Both the position numbers and the translations under genes were made by a program. The notes under the pieces were generated by a model that was given only the letters and a program-made list of their open reading frames with translations, searched no databases and was not told the origin of the DNA. From the NCBI RefSeq assembly GCF_900091315.1, contig NZ_FLSP01000060.1, positions 1 through 53,163 of the forward strand: a DNA stretch of 53,163 bases. The letters run 5' to 3'. This DNA comes from Streptomyces sp. DI166 (GTDB lineage: Bacteria > Actinomycetota > Actinomycetes > Streptomycetales > Streptomycetaceae). Shown piece by piece: positions 1 to 8,519 of the stretch. Numbering within the stretch: the first letter of the stretch is position 1; the number at the start of each line of letters is the position of its first letter.

Positions 1-274
1 GAGGCGCCCCCGCGAAACCGTACGGACGTGGTACGCGCGTGCCCTTGCCGTCGAGCGTCCGGTTCCGGCCACCGACAGTTGTCGGAGTGCGTGATTCGAC
101 TGCGTGTTGGCTGGTTAGAAGACTGGAAGTGTTTCAGCGGTACGGTCCAAAAACGATCGGGAACGTGCTGTGATCGTGAACACCGTGTTGCGCGGCGCCG
201 TAGTGCTGGATACTGCGGGCAGCCGCCCATCGGTGACCGGTGCCGGGCGCGGTGAGCTGGAGGGGACGGTTCGC

Positions 275-2857
275 GTGAGCGAGATACCAGCGAAGGCCAC
301 GGAGTCCGGGGACCCGTCGGACGGCGCGAGGACGGGGGCGCCCGTCGACGGCATGTGGCAGAGCAGTCCGCCCGGCTCCATGTACGACTACATCCGCGTC
401 GCGTCCTTCTCCATCGGCCCCGACGGTCTGGTCGACCAGTGGAGCCTGCGCGCCGAGCAGCTCTTCGGCATCCCGGCCGAACGCGCCGTGGGCATGGACC
501 CCATCGCCGCGTTCATCGACCCCGACCGGCGTGAGCTGGGCCATCGCAAGATGGCCGAGATCCTCGACGGCCGCGAGTGGACCGGCGTCGTGCCCTTCCG
601 CAAGCCCGACGAGGAGCCCGGCGGACCGGGCGAGGAGGCGCTCGCCGAGGTCTACGTCATGCCGACGCGGACCGAGGACGGCGAGAAGGCCGCCGTCTGC
701 ATCGTCGTCGATGTGCGCACCCTGCGCACGATCGAGACCGATCTCGCGGCCTCGCAGGCGATATTCGGTCAATCCCCGTTCGGCTTCCTGCTGATCGACC
801 CCGATCTGCGGGTGCGCCGCGCCAACAAGCGGTTCGCCTCGCTCTTCGGCGGCACCCCCGACGACCACCGAGGCAAGGGCGTGCACGACTATCTGCCCCG
901 GCCGGAGGCGGATCGGGTGACCGCGACCCTGCGCCGGGTGCTGGAGACCGGCGAGTCCATCACGGACATGCACGTCACCGGCTTCCTGCCGGGCTCCGAG
1001 GACCGCCGCCACTGGTCCGTCAACCTCTACCGGGTGCACAGCGGTTCGGGCCGGCCCATCGGTATCGCCTGGCTCGGGACCGACATCACCGCCCGCCGCG
1101 CCGCCGCCCGCGAGGCCGCCGCCGCGCGGCGCAACCTCGCCCTGCTGAACGAGGCCGGCGCCCGGATCGGCAACTCCCTCGACCTGGAGACCACCGCCCG
1201 CGAACTCCTCGACGTCGTCGTCCCCGGCTTCTGCGACCTGGCCACCGTCGACCTCTACCAGGGCCTGCTGGCCGGTGACGAGACCCCGCCGGGCCTCGCC
1301 GACGGCAGCGCGGAACTGCGCCGGGTGGCGTTCGCCAGCGCCGTCTCCGACGCGCCCTTCGTCGGCGGCACCGCGACTGTCGCGGTCGGCGCGGTCCACC
1401 ACTTCCCGTTCAACTCGCCCTGCGCGGACGCCCTGCGCACCGCCCGCCCGCAGTCCGTGCCCGCCGAGGAGGGCGGCCTCGTCCAGTCCACGCTGGCCGT
1501 GCCGATGGTCGCCCACGACACCGTCGTAGGACTCGCGCAGTTCTCCCGGACCAAGGGCAGCGAGCCGTTCGGGGACCGGGACCGGGCGCTCGCGGTGGAG
1601 CTGGCGGCGCGGGCCGCGGTGTGCATCGACAACGCCCGGCTGTACCGCAGGGAGCACGAGCGGGCGCTGATACTGCAACGGTCCCTACTCCCGCCCGGCG
1701 ACCCGGTCGCCTCCGGACTGGACATCGCCTGCCGCTATCTGCCCGGCAACTCCTCCTCCGACCGGCCGAGCGAGGTCGGCGGCGACTGGTTCGACGTCAT
1801 CGAACTGCCCGGTCACCGCACGGCGTTGGTGGTGGGCGACGTCATGGGCCGCGGCCTGCGCGCCGCGGTCGCGATGGGCGAACTCCGCTCGGCGGTACGC
1901 ACCTTGGCCCTGCTCGACCTCGAACCGGCGGAAGTGCTCAGCGCGCTGGACGAGATCGCGCGCGGGCTCGGCGCGCCGGGCGGGGTCCAGCAGGCCACCC
2001 GCGCCGCCCGCAGACCCCGCGAGGCGGACCTGTCCGAGGTGTACCTGGCCACCTGCGTGTACGCGGTCTACGACTCGGTGACCCGGCGCTGCACCTTCGC
2101 CAACGCCGGCCATCTGCCGCCCGTCCTGGTCGAACCCGGCGAGGACGCGCTGATGCTGGACGTCCCGCCGGGCATGCCGCTCGGCGTCGGCGGGGAGCCC
2201 TTCGAGGAGGTGGAGGTCGAACTGCCCGAGGGCGCCCTGCTCGCTCTCTACACGGATGGACTGGTCGAAAGCCGCGATCACCCCCTGGACGAGGGACTCC
2301 AGGCGTTCGTGGGCGCGTTGACCGACCCGGGCCGCCCGCTGGAGGACGTCTGCGACCACGTCCTCAACACCCTGGACACCCACCACGGCGAGGACGACAT
2401 CGCGCTGCTCATGGCCCGCGTCCAGGGCCTGCCCGCCGACTCCGTCGGCGACTGGACCCTCCCGCGCGAGCCGCGCAGCGTGGGCCGCGCCCGCGAGTAC
2501 GCCCGCGGCCAGCTCCTGAGCTGGGACCTGGAGCCGCTGGTGGACACGACCGAACTCCTGGTCAGCGAGCTGGTCACCAACGCCCTGCGCTACGGCGAGG
2601 GCGACATCCGCCTCCGCCTCCTCCTCGACCGCACCCTGGTCTGCGAGGTCTGGGACGCGGGCCTGGTCCAGCCCCGCCGCCGCAGAGCCCGCGACACCGA
2701 CGAGGGCGGCCGCGGCCTGCAACTCGTCGGCCTGCTCAGCGCGGCCTGGGGCTCCCGCCGCACCCCGAGAGGCAAGACCGTCTGGTTCGAACTCCCCCTG
2801 CCGGACGGCGAGACAGGTCTGACGGACCCGGCGGAGGCCCTGCTGAGCCTGTTCTGA
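275..2857 (+). CDS. PAS-GAF-SpoIIE (PP2C-type) serine phosphatase with C-terminal HATPase domain
   Basis: An 860-residue cytoplasmic signalling protein, likely acting on phosphorylated anti-sigma antagonists. Domain order: PAS-like sensor (about 50-150), second PAS (about 160-275, ending in WLGTDITARR), GAF (about 290-465), SpoIIE/PP2C core with GGDWFDV, GDVMGRGLRAA and YTDGLVES plus EDDIALL metal-site motifs (about 480-710), and a C-terminal RsbW-like HATPase with N-box SELVTNALRYG and G-box GGRGLQLV. I chose the GTG at 275 because GGAGGGG lies about 10 nt upstream; the frame is open to a GTG at 170 but that start has no good ribosome site. Phosphatase and kinase-like domains in one chain suggest a self-contained partner-switching module. 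No membrane segment is seen, so the signal is probably intracellular or gaseous. Such multidomain proteins occur in many copies in Streptomyces; the specific target is unknown. Confidence 0.93.
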   Translation: MSEIPAKATESGDPSDGARTGAPVDGMWQSSPPGSMYDYIRVASFSIGPDGLVDQWSLRAEQLFGIPAERAVGMDPIAAFIDPDRRELGHRKMAEILDGREWTGVVPFRKPDEEPGGPGEEALAEVYVMPTRTEDGEKAAVCIVVDVRTLRTIETDLAASQAIFGQSPFGFLLIDPDLRVRRANKRFASLFGGTPDDHRGKGVHDYLPRPEADRVTATLRRVLETGESITDMHVTGFLPGSEDRRHWSVNLYRVHSGSGRPIGIAWLGTDITARRAAAREAAAARRNLALLNEAGARIGNSLDLETTARELLDVVVPGFCDLATVDLYQGLLAGDETPPGLADGSAELRRVAFASAVSDAPFVGGTATVAVGAVHHFPFNSPCADALRTARPQSVPAEEGGLVQSTLAVPMVAHDTVVGLAQFSRTKGSEPFGDRDRALAVELAARAAVCIDNARLYRREHERALILQRSLLPPGDPVASGLDIACRYLPGNSSSDRPSEVGGDWFDVIELPGHRTALVVGDVMGRGLRAAVAMGELRSAVRTLALLDLEPAEVLSALDEIARGLGAPGGVQQATRAARRPREADLSEVYLATCVYAVYDSVTRRCTFANAGHLPPVLVEPGEDALMLDVPPGMPLGVGGEPFEEVEVELPEGALLALYTDGLVESRDHPLDEGLQAFVGALTDPGRPLEDVCDHVLNTLDTHHGEDDIALLMARVQGLPADSVGDWTLPREPRSVGRAREYARGQLLSWDLEPLVDTTELLVSELVTNALRYGEGDIRLRLLLDRTLVCEVWDAGLVQPRRRRARDTDEGGRGLQLVGLLSAAWGSRRTPRGKTVWFELPLPDGETGLTDPAEALLSLF

Positions 2858-2874
2858 CGGTCACCCTCGCCAGG

Positions 2875-4332
2875 TCACCCTCGACGCCCGCAGGTTCGCG
2901 GCCCCCCGAAGCTCAACGGCACGGAGGGCTCGGGGGCCGCGCCCCCAAGGCGTATGTCCTGCTCCGCCAGGTCGCGGGCGCGGCGGGAGAGGGCGTCCGC
3001 GGTGAGGAGGTCGGTGAGGCCGGGTCCGGTGGCCAGCAGGCGCCGGGACTCGGCCAGGCGGGTGCGGGCGGCGCTGCCGACGGTGCCCCGGTGGGTGGCG
3101 ACGTGGGACTCCGCCGCGGCGGTCGAGGCGCGGGCCACCAGCCAGGCCGCCGTTCTCAGGACCCCGGCCCGGCCGTCCGCGACCGGCACCACCCCGCGCA
3201 CGATCCGGCGCAGGGCCTCGACCGGGTCGTACGGTCCCGCCAGCAGCTCCTCCCGGACGTCGGACAGGACGCCGTCCGCGTGGGCGAGCCGGACGTCGGC
3301 CGGGCCGCCCGGGGTGCCCGTGGCCCGCTCGCGGGCCCCGGCGATCTCCGTCTCGGCGCCGGTCAGCGCGGGCGGGACCAGGGCCGCCGCCGCGGGCAGC
3401 TCCTCCGCCAGCCGTTCCACGGCGTCAACCAGGGTCTCGGCCTGTGCGACGGCCGTCTCCGCCGCGCGCAACTGCCCGATCGCCGGGTCCGTTTCGTCGC
3501 GGTCCGCGCTCTGGTGGGCCTCGTTGAGGCGGGAGGTGGCGAACACCAGGCGGTCCTTGGCCTGTTCCACGTATCCGGACACCGGCGCGGTCGCCGTCGG
3601 GCCGTAGCGTTTGGTCAGTTCCGTAAGGGTCGTGCCCGCGGCCCCGGTACGGGAGGTCAGTTCCCGGAAGCGTGCCTCCGCCGCACCCAGCGCCCCGGCC
3701 AGGTCGGCCTCCAGTCCTCGCAGTTGGTCGAAGCCCGCCGCCTCCGTGTCCAGTCGGCGTCCCGCCTCCTCGCAGCGGCCGATGATCCCCGCGAGCACTT
3801 GCCGGCGCCCCGCGTCGTCCTCCGGCACCCCGTCGTCGTACCGCTGCCGTATCCGGAACGCCGAGGCCAGCTCCCGTTCCGCCTCCCGGAGCGCCCGCTC
3901 GGCCGATTCGTCCGGCGAGGGGACGAAGGTCAGCTCCTCGCGGCTCACCCGCACCCAGTTGTCCGCCTCCACCAGCAGCGCCTGTGAGCGTTCGTCCAGG
4001 TCGGCCGGTCCGGGGGAGGCGTCCGGGGCGGGCGCGCCCCCGGGGGTCGTACGGGTCCGGGTGCGCCGGGTGCGGCGTACGTACGCGTATCCCGCGACCG
4101 CCACCGCCGCCACGGCCGCCACCAGCGGGAGCACCAGGTCGCCCGTCGAGGTCTCCGCCGGCTCCTCCTGGGCCGCCGCACCGGCCGCGACCCCGGGCTC
4201 CGGGGCCGAGGACGGGCCGGGCAGCAGCAGCCACACCGTGGCGACCAGCACACCCGCCACGGCTATGAGCAGCCGCACGGATATCTGCCCCTTGGCCCGC
4301 CGAGGCCGGCCCCGGATCAAGGATGGCGTCAC
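2875..4332 (-). CDS. Membrane-anchored coiled-coil protein resembling the C-terminal part of TPM-domain proteins
   Basis: A 485-residue protein with an N-terminal hydrophobic segment (about 20-40), a short Ala/Glu/Pro-rich stretch, a second membrane segment (about 67-85) followed by an Arg/Thr-rich basic run, then about 390 residues of Ala/Glu/Arg-rich helical sequence likely to form coiled coils. The helical part (EQAKDRLVFAT region and onwards) looks like the tail that follows the TPM domain in Streptomyces TPM proteins, but the TPM domain itself is absent: only about 25 residues separate the two membrane segments where it would sit. The GTG start overlaps no neighbour. It is transcribed in the same direction as sdhB, from which a hairpin separates it. 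Function unknown; the TPM relationship is from memory of the family. Confidence 0.8.
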   Translation of the reverse strand: MTPSLIRGRPRRAKGQISVRLLIAVAGVLVATVWLLLPGPSSAPEPGVAAGAAAQEEPAETSTGDLVLPLVAAVAAVAVAGYAYVRRTRRTRTRTTPGGAPAPDASPGPADLDERSQALLVEADNWVRVSREELTFVPSPDESAERALREAERELASAFRIRQRYDDGVPEDDAGRRQVLAGIIGRCEEAGRRLDTEAAGFDQLRGLEADLAGALGAAEARFRELTSRTGAAGTTLTELTKRYGPTATAPVSGYVEQAKDRLVFATSRLNEAHQSADRDETDPAIGQLRAAETAVAQAETLVDAVERLAEELPAAAALVPPALTGAETEIAGARERATGTPGGPADVRLAHADGVLSDVREELLAGPYDPVEALRRIVRGVVPVADGRAGVLRTAAWLVARASTAAAESHVATHRGTVGSAARTRLAESRRLLATGPGLTDLLTADALSRRARDLAEQDIRLGGAAPEPSVPLSFGGPRTCGRRG

Positions 4333-4368
4333 ATTTGGGAGCGTATGAGCAGGAAACCACCCGCGCGA

Positions 4369-4400
4369 CCGGGGTGGCCCCCCGGAGGGAGCCGCCCCGG
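4369..4400 (-). terminator. Hairpin after sdhB
   Basis: A 10-bp G+C stem with one G-U pair (4369-4378 with 4391-4400) and a 12-nt loop lies immediately after the sdhB stop. There is no U-tract, as is usual in Streptomyces. It probably ends the succinate dehydrogenase transcript. Confidence 0.5.
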
Positions 4401-4402
4401 GG

Positions 4403-5170
4403 TCAGGAGCGTCTGCGGATCTTCGACCCGAGCCACACCAGCGGATCGTACTTGCGGTCCACGGCCCGCTCCTTCAGCGGGATCAGCGCGTTGTCGGTGA
4501 TCTTGATGCCTTCGGGGCAGACCTCCGTGCAGCACTTGGTGATGTTGCAGTAGCCGAGCCCGTGCTCGTCCTGCGCCGTCGCCTTGCGGTCGAGGCCGGA
4601 CTCCGCCGCCGCGTCCAGCGGGTGCATGTCCAGCTCCGCCACCCGCATCAGGAACCTCGGACCGGCGAACGCCTGCTTGTTCTCCTCGTGGTCGCGCACC
4701 ACGTGACAGGTGTCCTGGCACAGGAAGCACTCGATGCACTTGCGGAACTCCTGCGAGCGGTCCACGTCCTCCTGCATCATCCGGTACTCGCCGGGCCCCA
4801 GTTCCTTCGGCGGCACGAACGCCGGGACCTGCCGCGCCTTCTGGTAGTTGAAGCCGACGTCCGTCACCAGGTCGCGGATGACCGGGAACGCCCGCAGCGG
4901 GGTGACGGTGATCGTCTCCTCCCTGCTGAACACCGACATCCGCGTCATGCACATCAGCCGCGGCCGCCCGTTGATCTCCGCGGAGCACGAACCGCACTTG
5001 CCCGCCTTGCAGTTCCAGCGCACGGCGAGGTCGGGCGCCTGGGTGGCCTGGAGGCGGTGGATGATGTCGAGGACCACCTCGCCGTCGTTGACCTCGACCT
5101 TGAAGTCCTCCAGGTCGCCGCCCTCGGTGTCACCCCGCCACACCTTGAAGCGGGCCTCGTAGCTGCTCAC
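4403..5170 (-). CDS. sdhB: Succinate dehydrogenase iron-sulfur subunit (Sdh1-type)
   Basis: A 255-residue iron-sulfur subunit that passes electrons from the flavoprotein to the membrane anchor. The plant-type [2Fe-2S] ligands are C54, C59, C62 and C74 (CKAGKCGSC). A bacterial-ferredoxin-like domain follows with C145, C148, C151 and C155 (CIECFLCQDTC) and a further CCTEVCP motif near residue 215, giving the usual [4Fe-4S] and [3Fe-4S] set. The GTG start overlaps the sdhA stop by four bases (GTGA), so the two are translationally coupled. The length and arrangement match the actinobacterial Sdh1 enzyme rather than the enteric SdhB. Confidence 0.95.
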   Translation of the reverse strand: MSSYEARFKVWRGDTEGGDLEDFKVEVNDGEVVLDIIHRLQATQAPDLAVRWNCKAGKCGSCSAEINGRPRLMCMTRMSVFSREETITVTPLRAFPVIRDLVTDVGFNYQKARQVPAFVPPKELGPGEYRMMQEDVDRSQEFRKCIECFLCQDTCHVVRDHEENKQAFAGPRFLMRVAELDMHPLDAAAESGLDRKATAQDEHGLGYCNITKCCTEVCPEGIKITDNALIPLKERAVDRKYDPLVWLGSKIRRRS

Positions 5171-7095
5171 TCGTACAGCTCCTCTTCGGCGAGGTACTTG
5201 ACCAGCTCCTCCTTGTCGAACAGGGCGAGCAGGTCCGGGCGGATGGGTTCGGTGGTCTCCCGGACGAGGTCGATCTGACCGCGCTCCGGGTCGGTGGCGG
5301 CCAGCCCGCCGGTCGGATCGGCCAGCCTGCACAGCAGATTGACGTTGCGCCAGGAGCGCTCCATCGTCGGATGGTCCTCACGGGTGTGCCCGCCGCGCGA
5401 CTCGGTGCGCTCCAGCGCGGCCCGCGCCACGCACTCGCTGACCAGCAGCATGTTCCTGAGGTCCAGCGCCAGGTGCCAGCCCGGGTTGAACTGCCGGTGT
5501 CCCTCCACCCCGGCCCGCCGGGCCCGGACCCGCAGCTCGGCCAGCTTCTCCAGGGCGTGCGCCATCTCGCCCTCGCGGCGGATGATGCCGACCAGGTCGT
5601 TCATGGTCTGCTGGAGCTCCTGGTGGAGGGTGTACGGGTTCTCCGGGGCGGCCTCGTCCGGGCTCTCCGCGGAGAACGGGCGCAGCGCCTCCGCCGCGGC
5701 GGCGTCGATCTGCGCGTCCTCCACCACGGGCCGTCCGCCCGCGAGCCCGGCGGAGTACTCGGCGGCGTGCCAGCCCGCCCGGCGCCCGAAGACCAGCAGG
5801 TCGGACAGGGAGTTGCCGCCCAGCCGGTTGGAGCCGTGCATGCCGCCCGCGACCTCACCGGCCGCGAACAGCCCCGGCACCCCGCGCGCCGCCGCCGAGT
5901 CGGAGTCGACGGCGATGCCGCCCATCACGTAGTGACAGGTCGGCCCGACCTCCATCGCCTCGGCCGTGATGTCGACGTCCGCCAGCTCCTTGAACTGGTG
6001 GTACATCGACGGCAGCCGCCGCTTGATCACCTCGGCGGGCATCCGCGTCGACACGTCCAGGAAGACCCCGCCGTGCGGGGAGCCCCGGCCCGCCTTGACC
6101 TCGGAGTTGATGGCGCGGGCCACCTCGTCGCGGGGGAGCAGTTCGGGGGGCCGCCGGTTGTTCTCCGGGTCGTCGTACCAGCGGTCCGCCTCCTCCTCGG
6201 ACTCGGCGTACTTCTCCTTGAAGACGTCCGGGACGTAGTCGAACATGAACCGCTTGCCGTCGGAGTTGCGCAGCACCCCGCCGTCGCCGCGCACCGACTC
6301 GGTGACCAGGATGCCCTTCACCGACGGCGGCCAGACCATCCCGGTCGGGTGGAACTGCACGAACTCCATGTTGAGCAGCGGCGCCCCGGCGAGCAGGGCC
6401 AGCGCGTGGCCGTCGCCGGTGTACTCCCACGAGTTCGAGGTCACCTTGAAGGACTTGCCGATGCCGCCGGTGGCGATCACCACGGCGGGCGCCTCCAGGA
6501 CGAAGAAACGACCGGTCTCCCGGTCGTAGGCGAAGACCCCGGAGACCTTCTCGTCCTGCTTGAGGACGCGGGTGACCGTGCACTCCTGGAAGACCTTCAG
6601 CCGGGACTCGTAGTCCCCGGTCTCCTTGAAGTCCTCCTGCTGCAGGGAGACGATCTTCTGCTGGAGGGTGCGGATCAGCTCCAGGCCGGTGCGGTCGCCG
6701 ACATGGGCCAGGCGCGGGTACTCGTGACCGCCGAAGTTGCGCTGGGAGATCCGGCCGTCCTTGGTCCGGTCGAACAGGGCGCCCCAGGTCTCCAGCTCCC
6801 ACACCCGGTCCGGGGCCTCGCGCGCGTGCAGCTCGGCCATCCGCCACTGGTTGAGGAACTTCCCGCCGCGCATGGTGTCGCGGAAGTGCACCTGCCAGTT
6901 GTCGTGCTCGTTGACATTGGCCATCGCCGCCGCGATGCCGCCCTCGGCCATCACCGTGTGCGCCTTGCCGAACAGCGACTTGCAGATCACCGCCGTACGG
7001 GCGCCGCGCTCACGGGCCTCGATGGCGGCGCGCAGGCCCGCGCCGCCCGCGCCGACCACGACGACGTCCCACTCCTGCCGGTCCACCACGGACAT
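5167..7095 (-). CDS. sdhA: Succinate dehydrogenase flavoprotein subunit (Sdh1-type)
   Basis: A 642-residue flavoprotein that oxidises succinate to fumarate in the TCA cycle. The dinucleotide fold VVVVGAGGAGLRAA is at residues 11-24, and the expected covalent FAD histidine is H46 in the KAHTVMAEGG motif. Further family motifs include FHPTGMV, the Arg-rich ESVRGDGG and CHYVMGGI. The frame is open upstream, but the ATG at 7095 gives the conserved N terminus MSVVDRQEWD and overlaps the stop of the membrane-anchor gene (TGATG), fitting coupled translation. It is the third gene of a four-gene leftward operon. Confidence 0.96.
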   Translation of the reverse strand: MSVVDRQEWDVVVVGAGGAGLRAAIEARERGARTAVICKSLFGKAHTVMAEGGIAAAMANVNEHDNWQVHFRDTMRGGKFLNQWRMAELHAREAPDRVWELETWGALFDRTKDGRISQRNFGGHEYPRLAHVGDRTGLELIRTLQQKIVSLQQEDFKETGDYESRLKVFQECTVTRVLKQDEKVSGVFAYDRETGRFFVLEAPAVVIATGGIGKSFKVTSNSWEYTGDGHALALLAGAPLLNMEFVQFHPTGMVWPPSVKGILVTESVRGDGGVLRNSDGKRFMFDYVPDVFKEKYAESEEEADRWYDDPENNRRPPELLPRDEVARAINSEVKAGRGSPHGGVFLDVSTRMPAEVIKRRLPSMYHQFKELADVDITAEAMEVGPTCHYVMGGIAVDSDSAAARGVPGLFAAGEVAGGMHGSNRLGGNSLSDLLVFGRRAGWHAAEYSAGLAGGRPVVEDAQIDAAAAEALRPFSAESPDEAAPENPYTLHQELQQTMNDLVGIIRREGEMAHALEKLAELRVRARRAGVEGHRQFNPGWHLALDLRNMLLVSECVARAALERTESRGGHTREDHPTMERSWRNVNLLCRLADPTGGLAATDPERGQIDLVRETTEPIRPDLLALFDKEELVKYLAEEELYE

Positions 7096-7916
7096 CAGAA
7101 CAACCTCGGATCGTCGAAGACACCGGACGCGAGCAGATAGACGTAGAAGTCGGCGAGCGCCACGCTCACCAGCGACGCCCAGGCCAGCAGCATGTGGCGG
7201 GCGTTGAGCTTCCCCACCCACTGCCACATCCGGTAGCGCACGGGATGCTTGGAGAAGTGCTTGAGCTTGCCGCCGACGATGTGCCGGCAGGAGTGGCAGG
7301 AGACCGTGTACGCCCAGATCAGCACGATGTTGACGAGGAACACCAGGGTGCCCAGGCCCATGTGGCCCCACTCGTAGTTCTCGTCGCGGAACGTCAGCAC
7401 CGTGTCGTAGGTGAGGATCCCGGCCACCGGGACGGCGGCGTAGAAGAAGTACCGGTGGATGTTCTGCAGGATCAGCGGGAAACGGGTCTCACCGGTGTAC
7501 TTGCGGTGGGGTTCGGCGACCGCGCAGGCGGGGGGCGAGGCCCAGAAGCCGCGGTAGTACGCCTTGCGGTAGTAGTAGCAGGTCAGCCGGAAGCCCAGCG
7601 GGAAGATCAGGATCAGGATGGCGGGGGACAGGCCCCACCAGCTGCCGAAGATCTCCCAGTTGGGGCCGTTGCGCATCGGCTCGCAGTTCTCCGCGAGGCA
7701 GGGGGAGTAGAACGGCGAGACGTACGGCGCCGCGTAGTAGTCGGCGTTGGAGAAGGCGCGCCAGGTCGAATAGACGATGAACGCGAGCAGACCGGCCGCG
7801 GTGGCGGCGGGCGCCAGCCACCAACGGTCGGTCCGCAGATGCGAGGCGGAGATCGCGGCGCGTGTCGGGGTGTGCACACCGCCGCTGTTCAGATGGGGTT
7901 CCGTACCAGTGGCCAA
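7095..7916 (-). CDS. Succinate dehydrogenase membrane anchor subunit (Sdh1-type, five transmembrane helices)
   Basis: A 273-residue integral membrane protein with about five helices (around residues 31-51, 92-110, 155-175, 188-210 and 243-262). It replaces the separate SdhC and SdhD anchors and would bind quinone and possibly haem; histidines next to the helices (such as in QNIHRYFF and SCHSCRHI) are candidates. The TTG at 7916 is chosen because CGGAGT precedes it by 6 nt and no ATG/GTG with a ribosome site gives a sensible N terminus; the resulting length equals that I recall for mycobacterial Rv0249c. The reading frame is open further upstream but runs into the preceding gene. Translation is coupled to sdhA. 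Confidence 0.88.
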   Translation of the reverse strand: MATGTEPHLNSGGVHTPTRAAISASHLRTDRWWLAPAATAAGLLAFIVYSTWRAFSNADYYAAPYVSPFYSPCLAENCEPMRNGPNWEIFGSWWGLSPAILILIFPLGFRLTCYYYRKAYYRGFWASPPACAVAEPHRKYTGETRFPLILQNIHRYFFYAAVPVAGILTYDTVLTFRDENYEWGHMGLGTLVFLVNIVLIWAYTVSCHSCRHIVGGKLKHFSKHPVRYRMWQWVGKLNARHMLLAWASLVSVALADFYVYLLASGVFDDPRLF

Positions 7917-7942
7917 GGTTTGACTCCGGTCGGGGGCTGGGT

Positions 7943-8233
7943 TCAGGGGGCTCGCCGGTCCCGGGCGCCGAGACCCTCGTCGTCGGTGTCGATCCAGAGC
8001 GAGTCGTCGTACGGGGTGTCGGGGATCGTGACGAGGTCGGGGCGCTTCTGGGGCGCGGGGGTGGAAGCCGTCGCGCGCAGCAGGTCCACGCTCTCGCGCA
8101 GGTGGTCGCAGTCGGTACGGACGCGGCGGATGTCCAGACCGCCGCTGCCGAGCTGCTGTTCCAGACGGCTCACCGACCGGTTCAGGTCGTCGAGGCACCG
8201 CTGGACTGACATCAGGTCGTCGTGCACGGACAT
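7943..8233 (-). CDS. Small coiled-coil protein at the head of the succinate dehydrogenase operon
   Basis: A 96-residue soluble protein whose first 60 residues are heptad-like (LDDLNRSVSRLEQQL and following), predicting a short coiled coil; the C terminus is acidic and Pro-rich (YDDSLWIDTDDEGLG). The ATG is preceded by GTGAGGT about 10 nt upstream. Its stop lies only 26 nt before the TTG of the membrane anchor, so it is the first gene of the sdh transcript. I do not recognise a family; a role in assembly or regulation of the complex is only a guess from position. Confidence 0.7.
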   Translation of the reverse strand: MSVHDDLMSVQRCLDDLNRSVSRLEQQLGSGGLDIRRVRTDCDHLRESVDLLRATASTPAPQKRPDLVTIPDTPYDDSLWIDTDDEGLGARDRRAP

Positions 8234-8456
8234 GACGTGACCTCACTTCCGTCGGCCGTGCGGCCGTGGGTGGCAACGTTCATGCGCCTGCGAGTGTTGC
8301 GCGTCACACCTGTCGCTGTGAAGGGACGTGCACCGATTGGCCGAGGCGCATAGGTGCATCCCGTGGTGCTTGCGCCACACGAGTGGGCTTCACGACGTGT
8401 GCCGCCGTGTCGCAGCCCGTTGCCGAACCCTTTCCTCTTCAGTGGCCGCATAGATG

Positions 8457-8488
8457 TGATCAGCTCCATATACCGCCAAACGTGATCA
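8457..8488. promoter_or_regulatory. Paired TGATCA sites in the sdh / lpqW-like divergent promoter region
   Basis: The 286-nt divergent gap 8234-8519 carries two copies of GTGATCA, with the palindrome TGATCA at 8457-8462 and 8483-8488, 26 nt apart, in an unusually A+T-rich patch just upstream of the lpqW-like start. They could be operator half-sites. No convincing -35/-10 pair was identified, and the regulator is unknown. Confidence 0.25.
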
Positions 8489-8519
8489 TAACGCCCGCGG
8501 CCCCCGGAGGTAAGCAGAG

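Noticed and set aside
1..274. Possible promoter upstream of the SpoIIE-type gene
   Set aside because: No -35/-10 pair with acceptable spacing was found; the stretch 1-274 holds only the unsupported upstream start codon at 170.
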